Shown here: positions 7,626 through 16,785 of the stretch, in pieces
Numbering within the stretch: position 1 is the stretch's first letter
Layout of the letters: every line of letters begins with the position of its first letter
Assembly (NCBI GenBank): GCA_963753585.1
Contig: CAVWCU010000001.1
Location: forward strand, 496,001 to 560,000
DNA from: VRUE01 sp963753585
GTDB lineage: Bacteria > Actinomycetota > Thermoleophilia > Solirubrobacterales > 70-9
Length of the DNA stretch: 64,000 nucleotides
Direction: 5' to 3'
Notes under the pieces: model-generated
Databases searched by the model: none
What the model was told of the DNA's origin: nothing
The model's input: the letters and a program-made list of their open reading frames with translations, nothing else
Made by a program: the position numbers and the translations under genes

Positions 7626-10259
7626 ATGGCGCCCGACCACGAGCTCTTCCTGATCGACGGCAACTCGCTCGCCTACCGGGCGTTCTTCGCGCTGCCGGAG
7701 TCGATCGGGACCAGCGACGGACGGCCGACCAACGCGATCTACGGGCTGGCGTCGATGCTGGTCAAGATCATCGACGAGCACGCGCCGGCCGGGGTCGTCG
7801 TCGCCTGGGACGCCGGGATGTCCGGGCGCGAGGTCACCTACGACCTCTACAAGGCCCAGCGCAAACCGCGCCCCGACCTGCTGCGCGAGCAGTGGCCCCA
7901 CCTGATGCCGCTGGTCGAGGCCTTCGGCTACACCAACGTCAGGGTCGAGGGCTACGAGGCCGACGACGTGATCGCCTCGCTGGTCCGCCAGGCCCGCGAG
8001 GAGGGGATCCCGGTGATGGTCGTCACCGGCGACCGCGACGCCTACCAGCTGGTCGGAGACGGGGTGCGGGTGATGAGCACCTCGCGGGGGATCACCGAGA
8101 CCAAGATCTACGACGCCGAGGCCGTCGTGGAGCGCTACGGGGTGCCGCCGGAGCGGATCACCGACCTGATGGGGCTGCGCGGCGACACCTCGGACAACAT
8201 CCCCGGCGTTCCCGGGATCGGCGAGAAGACGGCGACCCAGCTGCTGCAGAAATTCGGCGACCTCGAGGGTGTGCTCGCCGCCGTCGAGGAGATCTCCGGC
8301 GCCAAGCGCAAGCAGAACCTGGTCGAGCACGCCGACGACGCCCGCATGTCCAAGCAGCTGGCGACGCTGCAGTACGAGATCGAGACCGGGGTGGACCTGG
8401 CCGAGGCCATGGTCGCCGAGCCCGACCGCGGCGTCCTGCGCGAGTTCATGCGCGAGTTCGAGCTGCGGGCGGTGATGGAGCGGCTGGAAGAAGCGCTGCC
8501 GGAGGGCGACGCGGTGCCGGGCCGCAGGGTCGAGACCGAGTTGGAGGTCGAGGCGGTCGAGGGCAGTGCCGGGGACCTGGGCGAGGGCGAGGGGCCGCTG
8601 GCCCTGGCGATCGACGGCGAGCGCTGGGCGGCCGTCGACGGCGCGCGCATCCTCACCGGCAGCTCGACCCAGGATGAGCTCGCCGCGGCGATATCTGCCC
8701 GCCCCCTCGTCGCCCACGACGCCAAGTCACTCGGCGGCGGCCGGCACGGCCTGCTCGCCGCAGCCGCGCGCGAGGGAGTCGAGCTGGGGCTCGACCACGA
8801 CACCATGCTCGCCGCCTACCTGCTGGAGCCGCAACGCCGCACCTACGAGCTGACCGAGCTGGCCGCGGACGCGGGGATTGGGATCGCGGCGGGTGCGGCT
8901 CCGGAAGACCAGGCCGCCGACGGCCAGCTTTCGCTCGACGGCGACAGCGACGGCGAGGCAGGGCTCGACCCGGCCGAGGAGGCCCGCCTGGCCTCAGCCC
9001 TGGCCGACACCCAGCGCCCCCGCATCGAGGAGCTCGGCCTTGGCGGGCTGCTGCGCGAGGTCGAGCTGCCGCTGGTCCACGTGCTCGCGGCGATGGAGCG
9101 CGAGGGGCTGAAGCTGGACGCCGAGCGGCTGGCCGAGGTCGGGGCCGGCTTCGGCGAGCGCATCGACACCCTGGAGAAGGAGATCTTCGAGCTGGCCGGC
9201 GAGGAGTTCACGATCGGCTCGCCGCAGCAGGTCGGCCGCGTCCTCTTCGAGGAGCTGGGGCTGACCCGGAAGCGGCGCGGCAAGACCGGCTACTCGACCG
9301 ACGCCCGCGTCCTCGCCCAGATCCGCGAGGAGCACCCGATCGTCGAGAAGATCGAGCACTGGCGCGAGCTGACCAAGCTGAAGAACACATATCTCGACTC
9401 GCTTCCCGATCTGATCGACCCCGAGACCGGGCGCGTGCACACCACCTTCAACCAGGCCTCGACCACGACCGGCCGCCTCTCCAGCACCAACCCGAACCTG
9501 CAGAACATCCCGATCCGCACCGAGATCGGCCGCCCCGTCCGCGCCTGCTTCGTCGCCGAGGCCGGCGCCCGGTTGCTCTCCGCCGATTACAGCCAGGTCG
9601 AGCTGCGCGTCCTCGCCCACGTCGCCGAGGAGGAGGTGCTGAAGGAGATCTTTCGCGCCGGCGACGACGTCCACGCGGCGACCGCGGCAGAGGTCTTCGA
9701 CATCTCCCGCGAGGAGGTCGACGTCGGCCAGCGCTCGAAGGCGAAGATGGTCAACTTCGGGATCGTCTACGGCCTCACCGGGTTCGGCCTCGCCGACCGG
9801 CTCAATATCCCGCGCAAAGAGGGCGAGGAATTCGTATCGCGCTATCTCGAGCGCTTCCCCGCTGTGCGCGCCTTCCGCGAGCAGGTGGTCGAGCGGGCGC
9901 AGGAGGAGGGATACGTGACCACCCTGATGGGGCGACGCCGCTCGATCCCGGAGCTGCGCTCGGGCAACCCCAACACCCGTCGGCTGGGCGAGCGGCTTGC
10001 CGTCAACACGGTGATTCAGGGCACGGCGGCCGACATCATCAAGGTGGCGATGGTGCGCTGCCGCGAGGCGCTGAAGCAGTCGGGTGCCGCGACCCGCCTC
10101 GTCCTGCAGATCCACGACGAGCTGCTCTTCGAGGGTCCGCCGGTGGAGATGGACGACGCGGTCGAGCTGGTGCGGCGCGAGATGTGCGCCGCCTACGAGC
10201 TCGACCCGCCGCTGGAGGTCGACATCGGCGTCGGCGCGGACTGGCTCGACGCCAAGTAG
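7626..10259 (+). CDS. polA: DNA polymerase I
   Basis: The start is the ATG at 7626 (MAPDHELFLIDGNSLAYRAF); an upstream ATG adds 34 residues with no family match. The product has 877 residues. The N-terminal 5'-3' exonuclease domain shows VRVEGYEADDVIA and VTGDRDAYQLV. The middle 3'-5' exonuclease domain is degenerate (LALAIDGERWA where proofreading enzymes have a DTE motif), so proofreading is probably absent, as in many actinobacterial enzymes. The polymerase domain is intact: motif A ADYSQVELR near 653-661, motif B RSKAKMVNFGIVYG near 701-714, motif C IHDELLFE near 828. It fills gaps in excision repair and removes Okazaki primers; uvrB and uvrA lie downstream. Confidence 0.97.
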   Translation: MAPDHELFLIDGNSLAYRAFFALPESIGTSDGRPTNAIYGLASMLVKIIDEHAPAGVVVAWDAGMSGREVTYDLYKAQRKPRPDLLREQWPHLMPLVEAFGYTNVRVEGYEADDVIASLVRQAREEGIPVMVVTGDRDAYQLVGDGVRVMSTSRGITETKIYDAEAVVERYGVPPERITDLMGLRGDTSDNIPGVPGIGEKTATQLLQKFGDLEGVLAAVEEISGAKRKQNLVEHADDARMSKQLATLQYEIETGVDLAEAMVAEPDRGVLREFMREFELRAVMERLEEALPEGDAVPGRRVETELEVEAVEGSAGDLGEGEGPLALAIDGERWAAVDGARILTGSSTQDELAAAISARPLVAHDAKSLGGGRHGLLAAAAREGVELGLDHDTMLAAYLLEPQRRTYELTELAADAGIGIAAGAAPEDQAADGQLSLDGDSDGEAGLDPAEEARLASALADTQRPRIEELGLGGLLREVELPLVHVLAAMEREGLKLDAERLAEVGAGFGERIDTLEKEIFELAGEEFTIGSPQQVGRVLFEELGLTRKRRGKTGYSTDARVLAQIREEHPIVEKIEHWRELTKLKNTYLDSLPDLIDPETGRVHTTFNQASTTTGRLSSTNPNLQNIPIRTEIGRPVRACFVAEAGARLLSADYSQVELRVLAHVAEEEVLKEIFRAGDDVHAATAAEVFDISREEVDVGQRSKAKMVNFGIVYGLTGFGLADRLNIPRKEGEEFVSRYLERFPAVRAFREQVVERAQEEGYVTTLMGRRRSIPELRSGNPNTRRLGERLAVNTVIQGTAADIIKVAMVRCREALKQSGAATRLVLQIHDELLFEGPPVEMDDAVELVRREMCAAYELDPPLEVDIGVGADWLDAK

Positions 10260-10274
10260 GTCTACGGCGAGCCC

Positions 10275-11009
10275 TCAGCCCTGCACGCCGAGGGTCTTCA
10301 CGGTCTCTGACTTCGGCACCGTCCGGTGGTCCGGGCTGGTGCCCAGCACCCGGTCGGCGGCGTCGGAGCTGACCCCGAACCAGTAGTGCTCGTTCTTGAA
10401 GTGGTGGAGGCGGTGCGAGCGCCAGATCGCGCGGTAGTAGCGACTCTTCGGCCGGTAGGGCGTGTGGATGAGGAAGTGGCACCACTCGTAGACGCCGGTG
10501 AGGACGACGCTCACGATCATCAGGGTCAGCCAGAGGGCGACGTGATCGCCGCCGAGTAGCGTCCAGGGCCAGCTCAGCAGCCACATCACGAGCAGCACGG
10601 GGACGAGGAACCCGGCGATCAGCGAGCCCGGGATCAGCACGGCCTCCAGCCGGGTCGGCTCGCGGTGGTGCCAGCGGTGCGCGCGCGCCGTCGGCAGGTC
10701 GACGGCCCTGCCCCCGACCTTTCGCGGCTTGGTGTGGAGCAGGCCGACGTGGATCAGCCACTCGGTGAACGGCTGTGCGGCGACCAGCAGCGCCGCGATT
10801 GCCAGGTCCATCCAGCCCCAGCCCCCGACCGCCGCCCGCAGGGCCAGGAACGCGACGAGGAAGGCCGCGAGCACCTGCGGCGAGCGGAAGCGGGCAAAGG
10901 CGCGGGCGCAGTCGAGCAGGGTGACCCGGCCGTCGGCGTGTCCCGTGATCGAGACCGCGGCAGCCGTCAGCAGATCGTCGCCGATCGCCTCCGTGCGCCC
11001 ACCCTCCAT
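10275..11009 (-). CDS. Fatty acid hydroxylase / sterol desaturase family membrane protein
   Basis: The 244-residue protein has four or more membrane segments and the di-iron histidine clusters of the family: EWLIHVGLLH near 97, RAHRWHH near 125, EWCHFLIHTPY near 182 and SHRLHHFKNEHYWFGV near 200. Members hydroxylate or desaturate lipids and carotenoids at the membrane using O2. It is convergent with polA (15-base gap) and divergent from the YdcZ-type gene. The substrate is unknown. Confidence 0.85.
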   Translation of the reverse strand: MEGGRTEAIGDDLLTAAAVSITGHADGRVTLLDCARAFARFRSPQVLAAFLVAFLALRAAVGGWGWMDLAIAALLVAAQPFTEWLIHVGLLHTKPRKVGGRAVDLPTARAHRWHHREPTRLEAVLIPGSLIAGFLVPVLLVMWLLSWPWTLLGGDHVALWLTLMIVSVVLTGVYEWCHFLIHTPYRPKSRYYRAIWRSHRLHHFKNEHYWFGVSSDAADRVLGTSPDHRTVPKSETVKTLGVQG

Positions 11010-11034
11010 CGACCAAGCCTACGCTCTCCCCAGA

Positions 11035-11086
11035 CGGTGACTTTGTCTTTTCCGGCGCTATTGGACGTATAAGGGCGAAGTCAGCG
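11035..11086 (+). repeat. Palindromic element family 1, copy A (52 bp)
   Basis: The arms CGGTGACTTTG (11035-11045) and CGAAGTCAGCG (11076-11086) pair over 9 of 11 positions. The core shares CTTTGTCTTT at the left and TATAAGGGCGAAG at the right with the copies at 22696, 23649 and 52525. It fills most of the 90-bp divergent spacer between the hydroxylase-like and YdcZ-like genes. The reverse strand stays open in the same frame as the copy inside the ABC gene (ADFALIRPIAPEKTKSP). Confidence 0.8.
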
Positions 11087-11099
11087 TGGATGGGCTGAT

Positions 11100-11549
11100 A
11101 TGACCCGGTGCATGGACCGGGGGCTGGCCGTACTGCTGACTGCGCTTGCTGGTGGGCTGATCGCCCTGCAGGCGCCGATCAACGCGGGGCTGGGCAAGGC
11201 GACGGGGAGCCTGCCGGCGGCGCTGATCTCCTTCCTCGTCGGCACAGTCGCCCTGACGGCGATCGTCGTGCTCAGCGGCAAGGCGGGCGGGCTTGGCTCG
11301 ACCTTCGACGTCAGCTGGTACTACCTGTTGGGCGGCCTGCTCGGTGCGGTCTACGTGGCCAACGCGCTGATCGCGGTGACGGCGATCGGGGCCGGCGGCG
11401 TCGCCGCCGCGACTATCACCGGGCAACTGGTCGCCTCGGTGGCGATCGACCGGCTAGGCCTTTTCGGCCTCGACCAGGTTTCGCTCAGCCCCGAGCGCAT
11501 CGTCGGCGTCGGCCTGCTTCTTGCCGGCACCGTTCTCGTGGTTCGCTGA
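11100..11549 (+). CDS. DMT-superfamily YdcZ-type membrane transporter
   Basis: The 149-residue hydrophobic protein has five predicted membrane segments. It contains the PF04657 (YdcZ) pattern: GGLIALQAPINAGLGKATGS near the N-terminus, then AALISFLVGTVAL and WYYLLGGLLGAVYVANAL. Members are half-size drug/metabolite-type exporters with unknown substrates. The start is the ATG at 11100; an ATG at 11112 is also possible. Its last 96 bases overlap the 3' end of the convergent flavoprotein gene, antisense to that protein's charged tail. Confidence 0.85.
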   Translation: MTRCMDRGLAVLLTALAGGLIALQAPINAGLGKATGSLPAALISFLVGTVALTAIVVLSGKAGGLGSTFDVSWYYLLGGLLGAVYVANALIAVTAIGAGGVAAATITGQLVASVAIDRLGLFGLDQVSLSPERIVGVGLLLAGTVLVVR

Positions 11550-12683
11550 GTCGAGCGCGAACTCCGGCGGCGCTATCCGCAGGTAGTGGCCGAACGACCA
11601 GTCGATGAACCGCTTGACGCCGAGCGCGCGGACGAGCGGCCCCAGCAGGCGAGGGGGGATCTTCGGGACGAGGCGCTGCACCCGTAGCATCCAGCGGAAC
11701 TTCCACTCGTGGGAGTCGTTGAACTCGGCATAGCGGCGGGCGGCGGTCTCGCGGCTCTGGCGGCCCTCTACGACACCGCGCAGTTCCCTCCCCAGCGCGA
11801 TCCCGAAGTAGAGAGCGGTGCGGATGCCCTCGGCGCTGAGCGGCAGGCAGTGGCCGGCCGAGTCGCCGGCAAAGAACACCCCTCCCTCGGTTGCCCGGCG
11901 CAGCTTGTGCGGGATCCAGTTGCCCTGGTAGCGGACCCTCTCGCTGCCGAGGTCTTCGGCGAGCAGCTCGGTGGTGGCGCGGACGTGGAAACGGGGGTCG
12001 AAGGAGCCGACCCCGATCCGCAGCTCGTCGCCGGCGGGGAACGACCAGCCGTAGCCGGCGGGGACGTAGCGCCGGTCGATCCAGACCTCGAGATCCTCGC
12101 TCTTGCCGTCGGGATGGACCTCGAGTCCGCGTGAGAGCGGCGCGTCGGGTGGTTGGTAGCCGTCGCCGCCGGCGAGCATGCGGCGCCAGCCGAGCGCGTC
12201 GACGACGAGGGGGGCCGAGATCATCCCGCGGTCGGTCTCGACCGAGATCGTCTTCTCGCCGCTCGCCGGCCGCAGACGCCGGTTCACCTTCGCGGTCTCG
12301 AACCTGGCGTCGCAGTCGCGCCAGAGGATCTCGCAGAGCTCGCGGTAGTCGAAGGTCGAGAAGGTGAACGGCAGGCGGAAGCGCGAGTCGCCGTGAGGGG
12401 TGTGCATCAGCAGCGAGTCGAAGCGCTGGCGCTCGGCGTCCATCAACCCCATCACTCGCATCCACTCGGTCGGGATGCCGCAGGCGGAGGTCTGCCGCTC
12501 GCCGATCTCGTAGCGGTCGATCAGCAGGACGTCGGCCCCCGATCCCGCCAGCTCCCGGGCGACCGCGAGCCCGGCGAAGCTCGCCCCGCAGATCAGCACA
12601 TCATGGCTGCCGTCGAGGGGCGTCCGCTCCTCGCCGCGTTTCGTCGCACGAATCGGCACGACGCAGAGCGTATCCACCTGCAA
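11454..12683 (-). CDS. FAD-dependent oxidoreductase, geranylgeranyl reductase-like
   Basis: The 409-residue flavoprotein has DVLICGASFAGLAVARELA (FAD Rossmann GxGxxG-like) near 28-46, ERQTSACGIP, a middle LVVDALGWRR and the second FAD motif GGVFFAGDSAGHCLPLSAEG near 278-297. This layout fits the geranylgeranyl reductase family, which saturates isoprenoid chains of quinones or lipids. The given start is a TTG at 12683; a GTG at 12659 is as plausible. The last 32 residues are charged and low in complexity and overlap the YdcZ gene on the other strand. It is divergent from rpsA with only 12 bases between the two chosen starts. Confidence 0.82.
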   Translation of the reverse strand: MQVDTLCVVPIRATKRGEERTPLDGSHDVLICGASFAGLAVARELAGSGADVLLIDRYEIGERQTSACGIPTEWMRVMGLMDAERQRFDSLLMHTPHGDSRFRLPFTFSTFDYRELCEILWRDCDARFETAKVNRRLRPASGEKTISVETDRGMISAPLVVDALGWRRMLAGGDGYQPPDAPLSRGLEVHPDGKSEDLEVWIDRRYVPAGYGWSFPAGDELRIGVGSFDPRFHVRATTELLAEDLGSERVRYQGNWIPHKLRRATEGGVFFAGDSAGHCLPLSAEGIRTALYFGIALGRELRGVVEGRQSRETAARRYAEFNDSHEWKFRWMLRVQRLVPKIPPRLLGPLVRALGVKRFIDWSFGHYLRIAPPEFALDSANHENGAGKKQADADDALGAERNLVEAEKA

Positions 12684-12695
12684 TCATGCGCCGCT

Positions 12696-14261
12696 GTGTC
12701 CGTGACCGATACGACCATCACCCCAGAGTCCACCGGTACGCCCGTCGAGGGCTCCGGCGGCCTGTTGATGGAAGTCGACGGCAAGGTCGTACCCAACTAC
12801 GCGGCGACGATGGTGTCCTTCGAGGAGGGCGACGTAGTCAAGGGGCACGTCGTCCGGATCGACAAGGACGAGGTCCTGGTCGACATCGGCTACAAGTCCG
12901 AGGGGGTCATCCCCTCGCACGAGCTCTCGATCCGCAAGTCGGTCAACCCGGCCGATGAGGTCGAGCTGGGCGAAGAGGTCGACGCCCTCGTCCTCACCAA
13001 GGAGGACAACGAAGGGCGCCTGGTCCTCTCCAAGAAGCGGGCCCGCTTCGAGAAGGCGTGGCGCCGGATCGAGGCCGCTGCCGAGTCGGGCGAACCGGTC
13101 GAAGGCAACGTGATCGAGGTCGTCAAGGGCGGCCTCATCCTCGACCTCGGGGTGCGCGGCTTCCTGCCCGCCTCGCTGGTCGACATCCGCCGCGTCCACA
13201 ACCTCGAGGAGTTCACCGGCCAGACCCTCGAATGCAAAGTGATCGAGCTCAACCGCAGCCGCAACAACGTCGTGCTCTCCCGCCGCGCGGTGCTGGAGGA
13301 AGAGCGCAAGGAGGTGCGCGAGCAGATCCTCGGTCGCCTCGAGGCCGGCCAGATCGTCGAGGGCAAGATCTCCAACATCGTCGACTTCGGTGCCTTCGTC
13401 GACCTCGATGGGATCGATGGCCTGATCCACATCTCAGAGCTTTCCTGGAGCCACGTCAACCATCCCTCCGAGGCGGTGGCGATCGGCGACACCGTGAGGA
13501 TCAAAGTGCTCGACATCGACCGCGACCGCCAGCGCATATCGCTCGGCCTCAAGCAGACCCAAGAGGACCCCTGGCAACGTGTGATCAGCGCTCACCGCCC
13601 CGGCGACGTGCTCGAGGGATCGGTGACCAAGGTGGTCGCCTTCGGCGCCTTCGTCGAGATCCTGCCGGGAGTCGAGGGCCTCGTCCACATCTCAGAGCTC
13701 GCCGACCACCATGTCGAGAGCCCCAGCGAGGTGGTCGAGCCGGGCACCAAGCTCAACGTCAAGATCCTCGAGATCGACGAGGAGCGGCGGCGGCTTTCGC
13801 TCAGCATCAAGCAGGTTGCCGAAGGCAAGATGGCGATGGGGGACCTCGGCGAGCAGATCGATGCCGCTGCGGCAGGGGACTCCGCCGAGGGCTCAGAGGA
13901 GTCGGCCGCGGATCCTGTCGTGGAGGAGGACCCGTCGTCCTCGCAAGCTGCGGGCGACGTCCCCTCCTCCACGCCACCCGCGGATGAGGCGGTTGAGGCT
14001 GAGGAGGCCCCGGCCGCGGAGGTTGAGGCTCCGGCTGTTGAGGAGCCCGCTGAGGAGGAGGCGCCTGCTGCTGAGGAGCCAGCAGTTGCCGAGGCCGAGG
14101 CTCCTGTGGCCGAGACTCCCGAGGAGGCCGAAGAGGCGGAGCAGGAGGGCGAATCGGTGATCGAGAGGCCGGACTCGCCTGACGACACGGACGAGGCTGC
14201 TGGGGAGACCGACAAGAGCGGCGACGCCGAGTCGCCTGCCGAGGAACCCTCCGAGTCTTAG
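12696..14261 (+). CDS. rpsA: 30S ribosomal protein S1
   Basis: The product has 521 residues with four S1 (OB-fold) RNA-binding repeats, starting near FEEGDVVKGHVVRIDKDEVL (about 42), PVEGNVIEVVKGGLILDLG, GQIVEGKISNIVDFGAFVDL and GDVLEGSVTKVVAFGAFVEI. The tail of about 130 residues is Ala/Glu-rich and acidic, as in other actinobacterial S1 proteins, and longer than usual. S1 helps load mRNA on the 30S subunit. I chose the GTG at 12696 (a second GTG is at 12702) because the frame upstream has no S1 similarity. No Shine-Dalgarno sequence is visible, so a leaderless message is possible. It is followed by coaE, 6 bases on. Confidence 0.96.
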   Translation: MSVTDTTITPESTGTPVEGSGGLLMEVDGKVVPNYAATMVSFEEGDVVKGHVVRIDKDEVLVDIGYKSEGVIPSHELSIRKSVNPADEVELGEEVDALVLTKEDNEGRLVLSKKRARFEKAWRRIEAAAESGEPVEGNVIEVVKGGLILDLGVRGFLPASLVDIRRVHNLEEFTGQTLECKVIELNRSRNNVVLSRRAVLEEERKEVREQILGRLEAGQIVEGKISNIVDFGAFVDLDGIDGLIHISELSWSHVNHPSEAVAIGDTVRIKVLDIDRDRQRISLGLKQTQEDPWQRVISAHRPGDVLEGSVTKVVAFGAFVEILPGVEGLVHISELADHHVESPSEVVEPGTKLNVKILEIDEERRRLSLSIKQVAEGKMAMGDLGEQIDAAAAGDSAEGSEESAADPVVEEDPSSSQAAGDVPSSTPPADEAVEAEEAPAAEVEAPAVEEPAEEEAPAAEEPAVAEAEAPVAETPEEAEEAEQEGESVIERPDSPDDTDEAAGETDKSGDAESPAEEPSES

Positions 14262-14267
14262 CTCGCC

Positions 14268-14846
14268 GTGCCGCTGACCATCGGGTTGACCGGGGGGATC
14301 GCGGCCGGGAAGTCCGAGGCGCTTGCCGCGTTCGAGCGGCTGGGGGCGGCGACCATCTCCAGCGACGCAGTCGTGCACGAGCTGCTCGACTCGGAGCCGT
14401 TGCTCGGCCGGCTGACGGAGCGCTGGGGCGAGGAGATCGCGCCTGACGGTCGGGTCGACCGCACCAGGATCGGCGAGATCGTGTTTGCGGATCCGGAGCA
14501 GCTGAAATGGCTGGAGGCGCAAATTCACCCCTTGGTCGGAGAACGGATCGGAAGCTGGCTCGGCTCGCTGGGTGGCGACGTCGCAATCGCCGTCGTCGAG
14601 GTGCCGCTGCTGTTCGAGGGTGAGATGGCGCCGGTCTTCGACACCACCGTGGCGGTCGTCACCTCCGACGAGGTGCGGCGCGCGCGCGCCGAGGCGCGCG
14701 GCCATGCGCTCGTTGGCGAGCGTGAGGCGCGTCAGCTCACCCAGGAGGAGAAGGCCGCTCGTGCCGACCATGTGATCGAGAACGACGGCAGCATCGTGGA
14801 CCTCGAGCGGCGCCTGTCCGCCTTGGTCGCGAAGCTGGAGGGATGA
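14268..14846 (+). CDS. coaE: Dephospho-CoA kinase
   Basis: The 192-residue P-loop kinase performs the last step of coenzyme A synthesis. It has LTGGIAAGKSEALAAFE near 6-22 (Walker A), SSDAVVHELL near 35 and VVEVPLLFEGEMAPVFD near 107. The length matches the family (about 200). The start is a GTG, 6 bases after rpsA. Its stop overlaps the ATG of the lytic transglycosylase gene (ATGA). The rpsA-coaE order is common in actinobacteria. Confidence 0.95.
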   Translation: MPLTIGLTGGIAAGKSEALAAFERLGAATISSDAVVHELLDSEPLLGRLTERWGEEIAPDGRVDRTRIGEIVFADPEQLKWLEAQIHPLVGERIGSWLGSLGGDVAIAVVEVPLLFEGEMAPVFDTTVAVVTSDEVRRARAEARGHALVGEREARQLTQEEKAARADHVIENDGSIVDLERRLSALVAKLEG

Positions 14847-15415
14847 AAGGACGAAGGCGAAGGCGACGTCGCCTGGCGATCGGGGGCGTGCTCGCCGCCG
14901 CCACCGTAGCCTTCCTGACCGTGAGCGGGGTAATCGACCGGGCGATTCAGGAGCTGACGCTGCCGCTGCGCCACGAGGACATCATCCGCCAGCAATCGCG
15001 TGAAAAGGAAGTCGACGCCTCGCTGATCGCCGCCGTGATCTACGCCGAGTCGAAGTTCAGCGACAGCACCTCGAGCGCCGGTGCGCGCGGCCTGATGCAG
15101 GTCACGCCGCAGACGGCGAACGAAGTCGAGCGGCACAGTGGCGGCACGACCTTCGAGGTCGGCGACCTCGCCGACCCCGAAATCAACATCCGCTACGGGA
15201 CCTTCGTGCTGCGCGAACTGCTCGACCGCTACGACGACGACGTGGTTGCCGCCTTGGCCGCGTACAACGCCGGCCCGACCAACGTCGACCGTTGGGGGGG
15301 CGACGAGCTCACGATCGAGGGCATCGACTTCCCCGAAACACGCGCCTACGTCGAAGAGGTGCTCGACAAGCAAGACGCCTACCGTGAGGAGTACGCGAGG
15401 GAGCTGGGATATTGA
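14843..15415 (+). CDS. Membrane-anchored or secreted lytic transglycosylase (SLT domain)
   Basis: The 190-residue protein starts with a run of Arg/Lys followed by a hydrophobic segment (about 12-30), read as a membrane anchor or signal. The SLT domain follows: AAVIYAESKFSDSTSS with the catalytic Glu in YAESKF near 69, then GARGLMQVTPQTA near 80 and AALAAYNAGPTNVDRWGG near 134. It cleaves peptidoglycan glycan strands outside the membrane. It overlaps coaE upstream and the MFS gene downstream by 4 bases each, so it belongs to one transcript with them. Confidence 0.9.
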   Translation: MKGRRRRRRRLAIGGVLAAATVAFLTVSGVIDRAIQELTLPLRHEDIIRQQSREKEVDASLIAAVIYAESKFSDSTSSAGARGLMQVTPQTANEVERHSGGTTFEVGDLADPEINIRYGTFVLRELLDRYDDDVVAALAAYNAGPTNVDRWGGDELTIEGIDFPETRAYVEEVLDKQDAYREEYARELGY

Positions 15416-16785
15416 GTCCCGAGGCGCCGAGACCGCGTGTCGCTGCGCTGGCCCTCGCCGTCGGCCTGGTCCTGGCCGACTCCTCGATCGTCGTCCTGGC
15501 ACTGCCCGAGATCTACCGCGAGCTTGACACCAGCGTCGCCGGCGTCACCTGGGTCCTCGTCTCCTTCAACCTGGTGATGGCGCTGGCGGCAGTTCCCGCC
15601 GCCCATCTTGCGCGACGCACCGGCCCGGGGCGTGCGGCAGCCGTCGGCCTTGCCGTCTTCGCCGGCGCCAGCATCGCCTGTGGGGTCTCCGCCGAGCTGG
15701 GCACCCTGATCGCCGCCCGCTGCGTGCAGGCCCTTGGCGGCGCCCTGGCGGTGACCGCCGTGCTGGAGCTGCTCCCCGCCACGGTCGGCTCCGAGCGCCG
15801 GGCGACGGCGGTCTGGGCCACCGCCGGGGCAACCGGCGCAGCCCTCGGCCCGGCCGCCGGCGGTCTCCTCACCGAGCTCGTCTCCTGGCAGTCGATCTTC
15901 CTGGTCCAGGTGCCGGTGGCGCTGGCCGCCGCGGTGCCGATCCTCGCCGTCGCCAAGCACGAGGCGGCGACCGGGGTGCTCGCGGCTGAGCTGCGCCAGA
16001 CCGGCCGTCCCCACCTGCTCGCCAACCTTGCGCTGGCGATGGTCTCGGCGGCGATCGCCGCCGCCCTCTTCCTGCTTGTCCTGCTGCTGATCGAGGGTTG
16101 GCGCCTGACGCCGATCGGCGCCGCGATCGTGGTCAGCGTCATGCCCCTGGCGGCGATCGCCGGCAGCCGCCTCGGACACTTGGTGCCGAGCGCCAGGGCG
16201 CGCGCGGCGGCCGGGGCGATCCTCGTCTCCGGCGGGCTCGGGGCGCTGGCACTGCTGCCCAAGGCTGAGGTGGCGCTGACGGTGCCGCCCCAGGTCATGG
16301 TCGGGATCGGCCTGGCCCTGGTGCTCTCGGCCCTGACCGAGACGGCGCTGCACGGGCGGGCGCCGCAGGCGATCCACGGCGGCTGGACGATCTCGGCCCG
16401 CCATGCGGGCGTCGTCCTCGGGCTACTGGCGCTGACCCCGATCTTCACCGCGGACATCGCCGAGCAGCGCCAGGACGCGATCGACGCCGGCACCGCGGTG
16501 ATCCTCGACTCGCCGGCGCCGCCGCTGCTCAAGCTCGAACTCGCGCAGCGGATCGAGAGCCAGCTCGAAGGAGAGGAGGGGAGGGTTCCGACGATCGGCC
16601 CTGCCTTCGATCCGCTGCCCGAGGACCCCGAGGACCGCGACGCGGTCGTCGAGCTGCGTGACGAACTCCAGGAGCAGCTGAACCGCGGCGCCACCCACGC
16701 CTTCAGCCCCTCCTTCGGCCTCGCGGCGCTGCTCGGCCTGCTCTCGCTGATCCCGATCGGCCTCGCGAGGAGGGTGGATCTATGA
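15412..16785 (+). CDS. MFS multidrug-efflux-type transporter
   Basis: The 457-residue protein has many hydrophobic helices. The DHA2-like pattern is visible at the N-terminus: ADSSIVVLALPEIYRELDTS near 23-42 and WVLVSFNLVMALAAVPAAHL, then GLAVFAGASIACGVSAELG. A motif C-like GATGAALGPAAGGLL lies near 142. A long soluble loop (about 370-420, rich in Glu/Asp) precedes the last membrane helix. The start is a TTG overlapping the upstream stop (TTGA), and its own stop overlaps the next ATG. Substrate unknown. Confidence 0.87.
   Translation: MSPEAPRPRVAALALAVGLVLADSSIVVLALPEIYRELDTSVAGVTWVLVSFNLVMALAAVPAAHLARRTGPGRAAAVGLAVFAGASIACGVSAELGTLIAARCVQALGGALAVTAVLELLPATVGSERRATAVWATAGATGAALGPAAGGLLTELVSWQSIFLVQVPVALAAAVPILAVAKHEAATGVLAAELRQTGRPHLLANLALAMVSAAIAAALFLLVLLLIEGWRLTPIGAAIVVSVMPLAAIAGSRLGHLVPSARARAAAGAILVSGGLGALALLPKAEVALTVPPQVMVGIGLALVLSALTETALHGRAPQAIHGGWTISARHAGVVLGLLALTPIFTADIAEQRQDAIDAGTAVILDSPAPPLLKLELAQRIESQLEGEEGRVPTIGPAFDPLPEDPEDRDAVVELRDELQEQLNRGATHAFSPSFGLAALLGLLSLIPIGLARRVDL

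Noticed and set aside
12686..12958. 90-codon frame from an ATG just before rpsA
   Set aside because: It overlaps the rpsA N-terminus in another frame and is Arg-rich; rpsA from the GTG at 12696 has clear S1 domains.
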